From Marinomonas profundimaris (GTDB lineage: Bacteria; Pseudomonadota; Gammaproteobacteria; Pseudomonadales; Marinomonadaceae), in the NCBI RefSeq assembly GCF_000508165.1, contig NZ_AYOZ01000005.1:1-64000 (forward strand): a stretch of 64,000 nt of DNA, in the 5' to 3' direction. Below, piece by piece: positions 48,426 through 57,360 of this stretch. The notes under the pieces are model-generated. The model did no database searches and was not told the DNA's origin. It worked only from the letters and a program-made list of their open reading frames with translations. Numbering within the stretch: the stretch's first letter is position 1; the number at the start of each line of letters is the position of its first letter. Both the position numbers and the translations under genes were made by a program.

Positions 48426-49474
48426 TTGGTTACTCTTTGCATAGCGGGCTGCTTTTCTAGCGTGATGTTTGCTTGGTAGGATTGCTGCCCCCGAACGCCA
48501 ATAAGTGATATGTTTGTTCCTGGCTTTAGTGAGGCAATAAGGCGCCTGATTTGGAATGGATCCTCGCTTGGGTTGTTGTTGATTTCAAGTATTATGTCGC
48601 CTACCTCTATACCTGCCTTTTCTGCAGGACTTTCTTTTGTTATATCGCTAACGAGTAGGCCGTGGTTGATAGGAAGTAATAAATTATCCGCTAAGGTTTG
48701 AGTGATTTTTTGAGCATCTAAGCCTAAATAACCTCTTACAACTCGCCCGTTTTTAATAATGTCCCTCATTACATTAAGTGCATCATCTATCGGTGTTGCA
48801 AAGCCAATTCCCTGCGAGCCGCCTGAGCTTGAGTAGATTGCAGAACTGATGCCAATAAGTTCACCTTTAAGGTTTATTAAAGCGCCACCAGAGTTTCCGG
48901 GATTTATGGCGGCGTCTGTTTGTAGGAAGTTTTCGTAAGTATTAAGGCCTATGCTGTTTCTCCCTTTGGCACTGATAATACCTGCGGTGACCGTTTGGCC
49001 TATTCCAAATGGGTTTCCTATTGCAAGTATGCGATCGCCAACGGCAACATTTTGGTTGTTTCCCATTTTTATGCTAATTAGATTGGGTAGTTCTATTTTT
49101 AATACGGCGAGGTCGGTTGATGGGTCTGACCCAATTAGCTTGGCGTGAGTTCTCCTGTCGTCATTGAGCGCGATGACGATGCTTTGAGCATTTTGTATCA
49201 CGTGATGATTGGTTAGGATGTAGCCGCTTTTGGTTGCGATGACGCCAGATCCTAAGTTTAGGCTGTGTTTTGAGCCTGTTTGGTTGTTGAGCGGTCTTTT
49301 TTGTAGGACCTGAGTGTAAATGCTAACCACAGAGGGTGTTGCTTTTCTGACTGGAACTGAATAGCTTGAATTGGCAGCTTTTTGTTTCTCTTGTATTAGT
49401 AATATGATTAGGCCTATGCAGAGGCCTACAAGAATAGGGATAATGATTGGTATCCAATTTTTTTTATGATTCAT
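48422..49474 (-). CDS. degS: DegS/AlgW-type periplasmic serine protease
   Basis: A 350-residue inner-membrane-anchored HtrA protease. TM helix about 8-28; trypsin-like domain with His91 (LTNHHV), Asp121 (STDLAVLKI) and Ser195 (NPGNSGGAL); one PDZ domain about 250-340. A single PDZ and TM anchor are the marks of DegS/AlgW, which cut the anti-sigma factor RseA/MucA under envelope stress. Its position next to his genes matches algW of Pseudomonas. Confidence 0.93.
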   Translation of the reverse strand: MNHKKNWIPIIIPILVGLCIGLIILLIQEKQKAANSSYSVPVRKATPSVVSIYTQVLQKRPLNNQTGSKHSLNLGSGVIATKSGYILTNHHVIQNAQSIVIALNDDRRTHAKLIGSDPSTDLAVLKIELPNLISIKMGNNQNVAVGDRILAIGNPFGIGQTVTAGIISAKGRNSIGLNTYENFLQTDAAINPGNSGGALINLKGELIGISSAIYSSSGGSQGIGFATPIDDALNVMRDIIKNGRVVRGYLGLDAQKITQTLADNLLLPINHGLLVSDITKESPAEKAGIEVGDIILEINNNPSEDPFQIRRLIASLKPGTNISLIGVRGQQSYQANITLEKQPAMQRVTN

Positions 49475-49492
49475 AAGGTATAAGGGGTTATT

Positions 49493-50254
49493 TTGCTACG
49501 CAGTGAATTTGAGTTGTTGCTGGATAAGACATTGAGTCCAAGTCGCTTTAAAGATTATGCGCCCAATGGATTGCAGGTGGAAGGGAAAACCGATATTCAT
49601 CGTGTTGTTACTGGTGTGACAGCCAGTCAGGCGCTCATTGATGCTGCCATTGAATATAATGCTGACGCCATTTTTGTTCATCATGGCTACTTTTGGAAAA
49701 ATGAAGATCCACGGATTGTGGGAATGAAATATCGAAGGATATCGGCACTGATCAAGCACGATATTAATCTTTATGGCTATCACTTGCCGTTGGATGCGCA
49801 CCCAGAGTTGGGTAATAACGCAGGCTTAGCGGATGCGCTCGGGTTGATAAATCGATCAGGTTTGCAATCAAATGTCGCGTTTGAAGAGTCAATAGGGGTC
49901 GTTGGTGAGTTGGGTGAGCCTATGGCGATAGCGGCTTTTCGATGTGCTATTGAGCGAGCTGTTGGTCGAGATGTGTTGTTTGAGTGTGTTGGGGATAAAG
50001 ATATTCGACGAGTGGCGCTTTGTACTGGTGGCGCTCAGGGTTATATAGAGCAGGCCATTGCGGTTGGCGCGGATGTTTTTATAACCGGAGAGGTTTCCGA
50101 GCAGACAATTCATATTGCGCGTGAGATGGGGATTCATTTTGTGGCTGCAGGGCATCATGCAACAGAGCGATTTGGGGCTCAGTCAATGGCGGTGTTTTTA
50201 TCAAAAGAATGCGGTCTTGATGCGGTTTTCATTGATATCGATAATCCCGCGTAG
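49493..50254 (+). CDS. Nif3-like dinuclear metal-centre protein (YbgI/DUF34)
   Basis: A 253-residue protein of the Nif3 family, forming hexameric rings with a two-metal site. Metal ligands are seen in AIFVHHGYFWKN, LPLDAHPELGNN and the C-terminal AAGHHATERFG. It starts at TTG 49493, with AAGGGG upstream. The true function is not settled; GTP cyclohydrolase-like and housekeeping roles have been suggested. It is divergent from the protease gene. Confidence 0.92.
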   Translation: MLRSEFELLLDKTLSPSRFKDYAPNGLQVEGKTDIHRVVTGVTASQALIDAAIEYNADAIFVHHGYFWKNEDPRIVGMKYRRISALIKHDINLYGYHLPLDAHPELGNNAGLADALGLINRSGLQSNVAFEESIGVVGELGEPMAIAAFRCAIERAVGRDVLFECVGDKDIRRVALCTGGAQGYIEQAIAVGADVFITGEVSEQTIHIAREMGIHFVAAGHHATERFGAQSMAVFLSKECGLDAVFIDIDNPA

Positions 50255-50267
50255 GTGTTGGTTATAG

Positions 50268-50301
50268 GATAAAAAAAACGGGCTTTGAAAGCCCGTTTTT
50301 A
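50268..50301. terminator. Bidirectional terminator between nif3-like gene and zapG
   Basis: Stem AAAACGGGCTT-TGA-AAGCCCGTTTT (about 50275-50299), flanked by A run on the left and T run on the right. Confidence 0.9.
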
Positions 50302-50754
50302 TTAAATGGTTCGTTTTGGTTCTAGGTGGGTGTTTCTGTCATCCAAGCCGAATGTTTCGCTTAGCATGCCAGGTTCTTCATCGTCTTTTAGTGCGTAATC
50401 TCTTGGTGGTTCGGTCGCTGTTGGCGTTTCAGCGGTTTGTGTCGTGTTTGGTGTTGTGCTGTTATCAATTTTGATGTTGCTTAATTGGCTGGCATTGTTG
50501 GCAAGGCTGCTTCTTAGGTCTGATAATCGTTTCTCAACTTGCAATAAGTGATCGTTACTGTCGGTAAAGAAGTTATCGATAATGATTTGTTTATTATCGA
50601 GCTCTTGTTGTAGTGATTTCATTGTCACAATGTTTAAGCTTGGCTCTGCTTGTTTGTTGTGTTTTGTATTAATGCTCTTAATGACAAGCGTGGCCACACA
50701 GCCAATAATAATGCCTGTGATAAAGATAATAATGTTGAATTCTTCTAAGTTCAT
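50302..50754 (-). CDS. zapG: ZapG (YhcB, DUF1043) cell-division/envelope protein
   Basis: About 150 residues from ATG 50754, with TTGGAG upstream. One TM helix (about 5-27: FNIIIFITGIIIGCVATLVI) is followed by a cytoplasmic coiled coil (about 45-95) and a disordered, Thr/Pro-rich stretch. The family takes part in division and envelope synthesis. As in E. coli (yhcB/yhcM), it is divergent from zapE. Confidence 0.85.
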   Translation of the reverse strand: MNLEEFNIIIFITGIIIGCVATLVIKSINTKHNKQAEPSLNIVTMKSLQQELDNKQIIIDNFFTDSNDHLLQVEKRLSDLRSSLANNASQLSNIKIDNSTTPNTTQTAETPTATEPPRDYALKDDEEPGMLSETFGLDDRNTHLEPKRTI

Positions 50755-50841
50755 GACTTTCTCCAAAAAACAGATAATCCATTATAGCGAAACCACCCCT
50801 ACGATAACAGCTTGATGGGTGTTGTTTAAGGTGCAATTTGT

Positions 50842-50847
50842 TAGAAT
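50842..50847 (+). promoter_or_regulatory. Extended -10 of the zapE promoter
   Basis: TGTTAGAAT (50839-50847) is a TGn extended -10 followed by TAGAAT, 35 bp before the zapE ATG. No matching -35 is needed for this class. Confidence 0.4.
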
Positions 50848-50882
50848 GGGCGCAATTAACTTAATCGAACGAAAGAGCGGCG

Positions 50883-51983
50883 ATGACACCCATTACACGT
50901 TACAAGCAAGATTTAACAAGAGCGGACTTTAATTATGATCCAGCTCAGGAAGAAGCGGTAGAAGCGCTTCAGGATTTATTTGATCGTATCGTAGCAAATC
51001 AGATCGATCCGCCTTCTGGGGGCTTGTTTGACAGGTTTCGTAAAAAGAAAGCGCCGACGGTTGAGCAGGGTTTGTATTTTTGGGGAGGGGTTGGTCGAGG
51101 TAAGACTTACCTTATGGATACTTTCTTTGACTGTTTGCCGACTGAAAAAAAGCTGCGTTTGCACTTTCATCGTTTTATGCAAATGGTTCACCAGGAGATG
51201 CGAAAGCTCCATGATGTAAAGAACCCGTTGGAAATTGTAGGCAAAGAAATTGCTTCAAAGGCGCAAGTGTTGTGTTTTGACGAATTTTTTGTAACGGATA
51301 TTACGGACGCGATGATTTTGGCGGGATTGCTGGAGGTGTTGTTTGAAAATGGCACTACCTTGGTAGCTACATCCAACATTGAGCCGGATGGTTTATACAA
51401 AAATGGTTTGCAGCGTGCTCGCTTTTTACCCGCTATTGATTTGGTAAATAAGCACACGAAAGTGATGAATGTGGATGGCGGGATTGATTACCGTTTAAGA
51501 ACATTAAAGCAAGCCAAGCTTTATCATTATCCGTTAAGCGAATCAGCGGATGCTGAATTGAATGATCGATTTATGAGTCTTATTTCTGATGCGTCACACA
51601 TTGTTGAGGGCGGAGCGGTTGAGATTGAGGGTCGAAGTATTCCGTTGCTTAGAAGTTGTGAAGGGCTTGCTTGGTTTGATGTTAAGGCGTTGTGCGATGG
51701 ACCGAGAAGTCAGGTGGATTATATAGAGATTGCACGTCTTTATACGACTATCATTATTTCTAACTTGCCTCAAATGGATGCGCCGCGCGATGATTTAGCA
51801 AGGCGTTTTATTAACTTGATTGACGAATTTTATGACCGTCATGTAAAAGTGATTATTTCTGCAGAAGTGGCTATACCCGATATATACACAGGGACAAGAT
51901 TGGCTTTTGAGTACGATCGTACGGTCAGTAGATTATTGGAAATGCAATCAGAAGAATATTTGGCACTAGAGCATCGTCCTTAA
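50883..51983 (+). CDS. zapE: Cell division ATPase ZapE (AFG1 family)
   Basis: A 366-residue AAA-type ATPase that acts on the Z-ring in E. coli. Walker A GGVGRGKT (68-75), Walker B VLCFDEFFVTDI, and the AFG1 motifs LHFHRFMQMVH and FDRTVSRL-like C-terminus are visible. The start ATG 50883 is preceded by AAAGAGCGG. It stands alone, divergent from zapG. Confidence 0.95.
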   Translation: MTPITRYKQDLTRADFNYDPAQEEAVEALQDLFDRIVANQIDPPSGGLFDRFRKKKAPTVEQGLYFWGGVGRGKTYLMDTFFDCLPTEKKLRLHFHRFMQMVHQEMRKLHDVKNPLEIVGKEIASKAQVLCFDEFFVTDITDAMILAGLLEVLFENGTTLVATSNIEPDGLYKNGLQRARFLPAIDLVNKHTKVMNVDGGIDYRLRTLKQAKLYHYPLSESADAELNDRFMSLISDASHIVEGGAVEIEGRSIPLLRSCEGLAWFDVKALCDGPRSQVDYIEIARLYTTIIISNLPQMDAPRDDLARRFINLIDEFYDRHVKVIISAEVAIPDIYTGTRLAFEYDRTVSRLLEMQSEEYLALEHRP

Positions 51984-51989
51984 GGTTTT

Positions 51990-52018
51990 TTGACTTTCTT
52001 CTTTTATTGGCTTGATAT
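51990..52018 (+). promoter_or_regulatory. Probable rplM-rpsI promoter
   Basis: TTGACT (51990-51995) stands 17 bp before TGATAT (52013-52018), with TATATA just after as an alternative -10. This would give a 5' leader of about 110 nt before rplM. Confidence 0.5.
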
Positions 52019-52052
52019 ATACTTCGCTCGCCTTTTTAAAGGTAAGTGTACG

Positions 52053-52120
52053 TTAATAAATCATGGAAATGATCTATTAACCAATAATAATAGGTATAGC
52101 GTGTCATTGAACACGCGTAT
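52053..52120 (+). promoter_or_regulatory. Structured rplM 5' leader, two hairpins
   Basis: Hairpin 1 is TTAATAAATCAT-GGAA-ATGATCTATTAA (52053-52080), 12 bp with one mismatch and a GGAA loop. Hairpin 2 is GCGTGT-CATTGA-ACACGC (52099-52116), extended by ATA/TAT with one bulge, ending 15 bp before the start codon. In E. coli, L13 represses its own operon through the rplM leader, so an autoregulatory role is plausible. Confidence 0.5.
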
Positions 52121-52135
52121 TGAAAGGGTTTTTTG

Positions 52136-52564
52136 ATGAAAACTTTTACAGCTAAACCTGCTGAAGTACGCCGCGACTGGTTCGTGGTAGATGCTGAAGG
52201 CAAAACTCTAGGTCGCTTGGCTACTGAAATTGCTCGCCGTTTACGTGGTAAGCATAAAGCTGAATACACTCCGCATGTTGATACTGGCGATTACATCGTT
52301 GTTGTTAACGCTGAGAAAGTTCACGTTACAGGTAACAAAGCAGCTGCAAAACAATACTACCGCCATACTGGTTATCCAGGCGGCTTGCGTTCTATGAATT
52401 TCGAGAAGCTGATTGATCATGCTCCAGAGCGTGTTCTTGAACTTGCCGTTAAAGGTATGTTGCCAAAAGGTCCTTTGGGCCGTGCAATGCACAAGAAAAT
52501 GAAAGTATACGCTGGTACTGAGCATCCACATGCTGCTCAACAGCCTCAAACACTTAACATTTAA
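52136..52564 (+). CDS. rplM: 50S ribosomal protein L13
   Basis: A 142-residue ribosomal protein, the same length as in E. coli. The motif [12 protein letters not shown] and the C-terminal [31 protein letters not shown] (in part) are diagnostic. ATG 52136 is used (a TTG one codon earlier is not). Codon use is strongly biased, as expected for high expression. It is followed 14 bp later by rpsI. Confidence 0.99.
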   Translation: MKTFTAKPAEVRRDWFVVDAEGKTLGRLATEIARRLRGKHKAEYTPHVDTGDYIVVVNAEKVHVTGNKAAAKQYYRHTGYPGGLRSMNFEKLIDHAPERVLELAVKGMLPKGPLGRAMHKKMKVYAGTEHPHAAQQPQTLNI

Positions 52565-52578
52565 TACGGAAGATCATT

Positions 52579-52971
52579 ATGTCAGCTACTCAATACTACG
52601 GTACAGGTCGTCGTAAAACGTCTACCGCTCGTGTGTTCCTTAAAGCGGGTTCTGGTAACCTAGTTATCAACAACCGTACTCTTTCTCAGTACTTCGGTCG
52701 TGAAACGGCTCAGATGGTTGTTCGTCAGCCTCTTGAACTTGTTGGCGCTACTGAAAAATTTGACGTTTTCATCACTGTTAAAGGTGGTGGTATCTCTGGT
52801 CAAGCTGGTGCGATCCGTCACGGTATCACACGTGCTTTGATGCAATACGATGAGACTCTACGTCGTACTCTACGTTCTGCAGGTTTCGTTACTCGTGACT
52901 CGCGTGAAGTTGAACGTAAGAAAGTTGGTCTACGCAAAGCACGTCGTCGTCCTCAGTTCTCTAAGCGTTAA
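52579..52971 (+). CDS. rpsI: 30S ribosomal protein S9
   Basis: A 130-residue ribosomal protein. It starts [21 protein letters not shown] and ends with the basic [14 protein letters not shown] tail, whose last Arg reaches the P-site tRNA. It is cotranscribed with rplM and followed by a strong terminator. Confidence 0.99.
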   Translation: MSATQYYGTGRRKTSTARVFLKAGSGNLVINNRTLSQYFGRETAQMVVRQPLELVGATEKFDVFITVKGGGISGQAGAIRHGITRALMQYDETLRRTLRSAGFVTRDSREVERKKVGLRKARRRPQFSKR

Positions 52972-52996
52972 TTTTCGCTTTCAGAGCAACTATCAA

Positions 52997-53032
52997 AGCG
53001 CTTGGTGTTTTTCGCCAAGCGTTTTTTTTGCT
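52997..53032 (+). terminator. Terminator after rpsI
   Basis: Stem CGCTTGG (52999-53005) / CCAAGCG (53015-53021), extended by a G-C pair near the loop, then a run of eight T. Confidence 0.88.
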
Positions 53033-53361
53033 TTGTGCTTTTTGCTCGGTATTTTTCTTTTGTTTTTTTCATAAAACAAAAGAGAATTGTTCTATTCACG
53101 CATCAAAGTGATTATTCAGAGAAAAATCATCGTCAAATTATGCTAGAATACTTCCCTCGAAAGGTTGGTATCATCAGCGTGAATAACGAGTGTAAAAAGT
53201 GATGTTAGCCCGATGTTTCTACCAGTTTGGTTTTGTTCGTCAAGTTGGTTGAAGGTTAAAAGAATTTCGACATCGAAGTTGGTCGTTTATGGCTTCGTCG
53301 TCATTTTATAATTAGTCCCCGTTTTAGGGGGGCTTGGATGTTATCAAAATAGGGGTTAGAC
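53033..53361 (+). promoter_or_regulatory. Non-coding gap before sspA with a possible extended -10
   Basis: No convincing gene lies here; the 66-codon frame at 53002-53202 starts inside the rpsI terminator. TGCTAGAAT (53141-53149) is an extended -10 and would give sspA a leader of about 200 nt. A G/C patch CCCC-gtttta-GGGG (about 53317-53332) forms a short hairpin near the end. petABC is usual here in relatives but there is no trace of it. Confidence 0.4.
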
Positions 53362-53994
53362 ATGGGTGTTATTGCAAAGCGCTCCTCAATGACGTTCTTC
53401 TCTGATGGAGAAGATCATTACAGTCATAGAGTCCGTATTGTATTGGCAGAGAAAGCTGTCACAGTAGATATCATTGATGTGGACTCATTTAACAAGCCAG
53501 CTGAGCTTGCTGATGTTAATCCATATAATGAATTACCAGCCTTGGTTGACCGCGATTTGGTTCTTTACGAGCCAAATGTCATGATGGAATATTTGGATGA
53601 GCGTTTTCCGCATCCACCATTATTGCCTGTTTACCCTGTTGCTCGCGCTGAAAGTCGTTTATATATGTACCGTATTCAGCGTGACTGGGCAAAATTGGTT
53701 GATTTGATTCTTTCTAGTAAAGACAAAGAAGCGGTTGCTCAGGCTCAGAAAGAGCTGCGTGAAGGTCTTGTAAGTGTTTCTCCTATTTTCGAAGAGAAGC
53801 CTTATTTCATGAGTGATGATTTTACAATTGTTGACTGTTGCTTGGCTCCAATCTTATGGCGTTTGCCTTCATTAGGCGTGGATATTCCTAAAGAGCAAGC
53901 GAGAGCGCTACATAAGTATATGGATCTGGTTTTTGCTCGTGAGTCTTTCCAGGAAAGCCTTTCTGAAGCGGAACAAGAAATGCGTTTAGACTAA
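53362..53994 (+). CDS. sspA: Stringent starvation protein A
   Basis: A 210-residue GST-fold protein that binds RNA polymerase and alters transcription in stationary phase. The N-terminal thioredoxin-like half ([24 protein letters not shown]) lacks the catalytic residue of true GSTs, as in E. coli SspA. The helical C-terminal half holds [20 protein letters not shown]. The pair sspA-sspB is intact. Confidence 0.96.
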   Translation: MGVIAKRSSMTFFSDGEDHYSHRVRIVLAEKAVTVDIIDVDSFNKPAELADVNPYNELPALVDRDLVLYEPNVMMEYLDERFPHPPLLPVYPVARAESRLYMYRIQRDWAKLVDLILSSKDKEAVAQAQKELREGLVSVSPIFEEKPYFMSDDFTIVDCCLAPILWRLPSLGVDIPKEQARALHKYMDLVFARESFQESLSEAEQEMRLD

Positions 53995-54083
53995 ACTGAG
54001 GCGGTGGCTTTCAGTTTTGTTATAGATAGCAAAAGAGGAGCGAATAGCTCCTTTTTTTTGCACAATATTTAGTAGGAGAAAAG

Positions 54084-54467
54084 ATGTTACCGAAACGATC
54101 TTATTTATTAAATGCGGCTTATTCTTGGGTTGCAGATAATGACATGACGCCTTACCTTTTGGTGGATGCAGAACAAAAAGATGTGGTGATACCTACGGAG
54201 TTTGTGAAAGATGGTCAGATAGTATTGAACATTAGCATGTCTGCCGTTCGTCACTTAATAATGGACAAAGAGGCGGTGTCTTTTGAGGCGCGTTTTAGTG
54301 GTAAACCCATGCAGGTTTATGTGCCAATACGCGCGGCATTAGCCTTGTATGCGAAAGAAAATGGCGACGGATTTGTGTTTCCTGATGAGGTGTTTTCAGA
54401 TGAACCTACGCCAACACCTACGCCCGCAGCGCCAAAGAAGGGCTTTCAATTGAAGGTTGTCAAATAG
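54084..54467 (+). CDS. sspB: ClpXP adaptor SspB
   Basis: A 127-residue adaptor that delivers ssrA-tagged proteins to ClpXP. The N-terminal fold (KRSYLLNAAYSWVADNDMTPYLLVDA) is followed by a flexible, Pro/Thr-rich linker (about 105-118) and the ClpX-binding tail FQLKVVK, which matches the LRVVK end of E. coli SspB. AGGAG precedes the ATG. Confidence 0.96.
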   Translation: MLPKRSYLLNAAYSWVADNDMTPYLLVDAEQKDVVIPTEFVKDGQIVLNISMSAVRHLIMDKEAVSFEARFSGKPMQVYVPIRAALALYAKENGDGFVFPDEVFSDEPTPTPTPAAPKKGFQLKVVK

Positions 54468-54488
54468 ATCCATTTTAAATAATTGAAA

Positions 54489-54524
54489 TGAAAAAAGAGC
54501 CGCTAAAAAGCGGCTCTTTTTTTG
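54489..54524. terminator. Bidirectional terminator between sspB and diaA
   Basis: Stem AGAGCCGCT-aaaa-AGCGGCTCT with AAAAAA before and TTTTTTT after (54491-54523). Confidence 0.9.
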
Positions 54525-54550
54525 TGTAAAAATACAAATGCGTATGTGAT

Positions 54551-55144
54551 TCAGTCTTCGTAGCCGAATAGTTGGCGCTCAAGTAAATCCACTAGAGTAT
54601 GAATTACGGTGATTTGGCATTCATGTACTCTGGCAGTACCGAGAAGATTGATTTTAATCTCTGTGTCATCTTGTGAGGTAAGAGATGAGACGTTTTTTGC
54701 TTCTGGGCTAGTGAGGGCGACAATTTTCATTTTTCGCTCATGCGCAGCTTGTATGGCTTGAATGATGGGGGACGTGTTCCCTCGGTTTGCGACGACGAAT
54801 AAAATATCGCCTTGGTTTCCAAGTGCGGTTATTTGCTTAGAAAAAACATCGTGATAGCTGTCGTTGTGAGTGATGGCCAGTAATGCGGCACCATCACCAC
54901 TCAAATTGATCGCAGGTAAGCCGGGACGCTCCCTGTCCATTCTGTCCAGCATGAGCGTGCTAAAATATTGAGACAGGTGAGATCCTGTGCTGTTTCCGAT
55001 GCAAATGATTTTTCCGCCTGATGCAATGCTTGAAAAGACCACTTTTGCAGCGTGCTCAATATAGGGAGGTAAACTCTCCAGTGCTTGCTGTTGAGCTTCG
55101 AAACTCTGGGCAAACTGTGTGTATATTGCTTCTTGAAAGTCCAT
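54551..55144 (-). CDS. diaA: SIS-domain protein DiaA (GmhA-like)
   Basis: 197 residues from ATG 55144; the longer frame overlaps yraN and is rejected. The SIS fold is clear: GGKIICIGNSTGSHLSQYF and FVVANRGNTSPIIQAIQAAHERKMKIVALTS. It resembles phosphoheptose isomerase, but its place after lpoA and yraN is that of diaA, whose product binds DnaA and times replication start. Family and context agree; activity on sugars cannot be excluded. Confidence 0.9.
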   Translation of the reverse strand: MDFQEAIYTQFAQSFEAQQQALESLPPYIEHAAKVVFSSIASGGKIICIGNSTGSHLSQYFSTLMLDRMDRERPGLPAINLSGDGAALLAITHNDSYHDVFSKQITALGNQGDILFVVANRGNTSPIIQAIQAAHERKMKIVALTSPEAKNVSSLTSQDDTEIKINLLGTARVHECQITVIHTLVDLLERQLFGYED

Positions 55145-55149
55145 AGTGA

Positions 55150-55533
55150 TTAAAATACTGCTTTTAGCCAAGTTAAATGTTGAGTGTCTATTTTCTGGTC
55201 GAATAGTATCGCATCGAAGCGACATGCATTATTTACTTTGTTGTTCTTCTGTAGCCATAAAGAAGCGCTTTTTCTAACCTTATTAAGCTTTGATTTCCCA
55301 AGGCTTTCGGCAGCACTGCCGTGTGTGTTACTGGCTCGAAAGCGTACTTCTACAAATATATACGTATCTTGATCTAAGAAAATTAAATCAATTTCACCAA
55401 GGCGGCAGAAAAAATTTCGCCCAACAAATTGAAGCCCTTGCGTTAATAAAAAAGCTTCAGCAGCCTGTTCTGCCTTTTCGCCGTTATTTTTCGGCGTTTT
55501 CCTCTTCTGGAAAATACTGGTGATTATTTGCAT
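55150..55533 (-). CDS. yraN: YraN family protein (UPF0102)
   Basis: A 127-residue protein with an endonuclease-like fold. The pattern KNNGEKAEQAAEAFLLTQGLQFVGRNFF, then GEIDLIFLDQDTYIFVEVRFR, has the D/E-ExK-like core. The function is not established. It begins inside lpoA (50-bp overlap); no later start codon fits the conserved N-terminus. It ends 5 bp before diaA. Confidence 0.9.
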   Translation of the reverse strand: MQIITSIFQKRKTPKNNGEKAEQAAEAFLLTQGLQFVGRNFFCRLGEIDLIFLDQDTYIFVEVRFRASNTHGSAAESLGKSKLNKVRKSASLWLQKNNKVNNACRFDAILFDQKIDTQHLTWLKAVF

Positions 55534-57328
55534 ATACCAAATGTCCTTTTCGGTAAGTCATGATTTCTGGTCTTTTGTGAAATATGCCATTTTCATCCAT
55601 GGTGATAATGCCAGTATTTGCTGCAATTTTAGTACTTGGAAGTAGGGTGAATAGCGGGTATTTATTTGCCAATAAATACGCATCGGCGCCAAGTGCCTGA
55701 AGGCGCCTTAAAATATTCGAGTTTTGGTTTTTAGGCAGTGCCGCCAAGGATGTATTATTTGGCGTGAGTGCTGGTACTTCGGTAAATAAAATTCGTTCAA
55801 TATCGCTAGGATTTATCGATTTATCCGGCTCACTATCATTCAGTGTACTGCTCGAAAGCATTGGAATTTTGTTGGCAAAATAGAAGTCTAAAAGTGGGCG
55901 TATTTGTTTTGCGTCATTTAACTTGCCGACATAGTAAACATAATCTAAGTCTTCGCGAGAGCGGGCAATACTGTCAACTTTTGTGCCTGTCCACTGCTCG
56001 ACCAGTTTTTTACGTGCATGGCTTTCGTTAATTAAAAGTAACTTTTGAATTGCATCTTGTCTGCCTTTTGGCGTATTTGCATAAGATTGATTCGAAGTAA
56101 TAATCACGTTCTCTTCAGTTGCGGCGGCTCTGAATTCATCGCTTTGTTTTAGTGCCCAAGTGTCTTGAGTGCTCAATATGGCCGCTTTCGTTGCACCTTC
56201 TTGTTTTGCGAAGGCAATCAGTTCATATATTTCATCTTCTGCATTAAGCGAAAAGTGATAGAGGTTCTTTGTGTGTTGATTGATGTCTAACTGATTCAGT
56301 GCAATAACCGGATAAGGTAGGTGTAGGCGGCCCACTTGTGCGACATTGTTTTTTTGCAGGGGGCCAATAATAACATCTGGTTGCTGTTCGTTTGCGGCCG
56401 CGACGGCGTCAGCAATATTTGAATAATTATCAACGTTGATAATTGTGATTTTTGGTCTAGTTTCTTTCTGATTGTAATAATTAACAAAAAAGCCATCGAC
56501 GATTGCTTGGGAGGCTCGTTCAAGTTTTCCACTCATCGGCAGCATTAAGACAATGTTTGTCAGCGTCATTTTTTCCACAGAAGACATGATTTGAAAGTCT
56601 TGAGGCGGTGATAATGCGGCAGGGTGACTAGGGTTTTCTGCTTGCCAATCATGAAACATAACAAGTTGTTGTTCGATGGACAGTGACTGGTTTCTTAGTA
56701 TTCCACTGATGTTTAGCCAGCCATTGAGAAGCGGTCTTTGTTGTTGAAAGAGTTCGTCTATTTCATTTTGAGTCAGATTTTGAATGGCGAGCCATAATTT
56801 TGTTTGGTTATTGTTTCCTTCATCCAGCGGTAAGTTGTAAGCCAAATCCATACGAAGGTTGACAGCTTCTAGCCAGTTGCCAAAATGTTCCAGAATAGTT
56901 GCTTTTGTCTCATTCAGTTTGTTTTGGTTGTCTGGGTGGCGAGCGGCAATTAAGCGATCGGCTTGCTGTAAGAAGCGGAAGGAATCAGTTGCATTGTCTA
57001 AATTGGATGCCGATAAGGCCGCCAGTAAATGTGCTTCAAATTGTATGGATGAGGTTTTGTTGATGACCTTGCTTTCTAATATATCGATAGTTTCTTGATA
57101 ACGGCCTTGCTCATACAGTTTTTTCGCTGAAAGGTAGGTGTCACTAAGCGCTTTTGAAACATCCGACGTTTTTTGCGGATGATAAATGCTTGGCGGTGGT
57201 GTTCTTTCTTGAGTGGCCTGTTGAACGACTTGTTGAGGTTGTTCCATGTTTAAATTCATGGAATTACAAGCACTGAGCAGAAAAGTACAAAGAGTTAATG
57301 ATATGATGCGGTAATTAATTAGGCTCAT
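55484..57328 (-). CDS. lpoA: Outer-membrane lipoprotein LpoA, activator of PBP1A
   Basis: 614 residues from ATG 57328. Signal peptide with lipobox LLSACNS (Cys21). The N-terminal half (about 50-250) is helical and TPR-like; the C-terminal half (about 265-570) has the periplasmic-binding fold (IVLMLPMSGKLERASQAIVDGFFVNYYN). It reaches through peptidoglycan to stimulate the transpeptidase PBP1A. The layout rsmI / lpoA-yraN-diaA is conserved. Confidence 0.93.
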   Translation of the reverse strand: MSLINYRIISLTLCTFLLSACNSMNLNMEQPQQVVQQATQERTPPPSIYHPQKTSDVSKALSDTYLSAKKLYEQGRYQETIDILESKVINKTSSIQFEAHLLAALSASNLDNATDSFRFLQQADRLIAARHPDNQNKLNETKATILEHFGNWLEAVNLRMDLAYNLPLDEGNNNQTKLWLAIQNLTQNEIDELFQQQRPLLNGWLNISGILRNQSLSIEQQLVMFHDWQAENPSHPAALSPPQDFQIMSSVEKMTLTNIVLMLPMSGKLERASQAIVDGFFVNYYNQKETRPKITIINVDNYSNIADAVAAANEQQPDVIIGPLQKNNVAQVGRLHLPYPVIALNQLDINQHTKNLYHFSLNAEDEIYELIAFAKQEGATKAAILSTQDTWALKQSDEFRAAATEENVIITSNQSYANTPKGRQDAIQKLLLINESHARKKLVEQWTGTKVDSIARSREDLDYVYYVGKLNDAKQIRPLLDFYFANKIPMLSSSTLNDSEPDKSINPSDIERILFTEVPALTPNNTSLAALPKNQNSNILRRLQALGADAYLLANKYPLFTLLPSTKIAANTGIITMDENGIFHKRPEIMTYRKGHLVYANNHQYFPEEENAEK

Positions 57329-57360
57329 AAGCTTATAAAATGACAAATAAAAGAGGCAAC

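Noticed and set aside
53002-53202. 66-codon frame after rpsI
   Set aside because: Its start is inside the rpsI terminator hairpin and the product is a T-run artefact rich in Phe.
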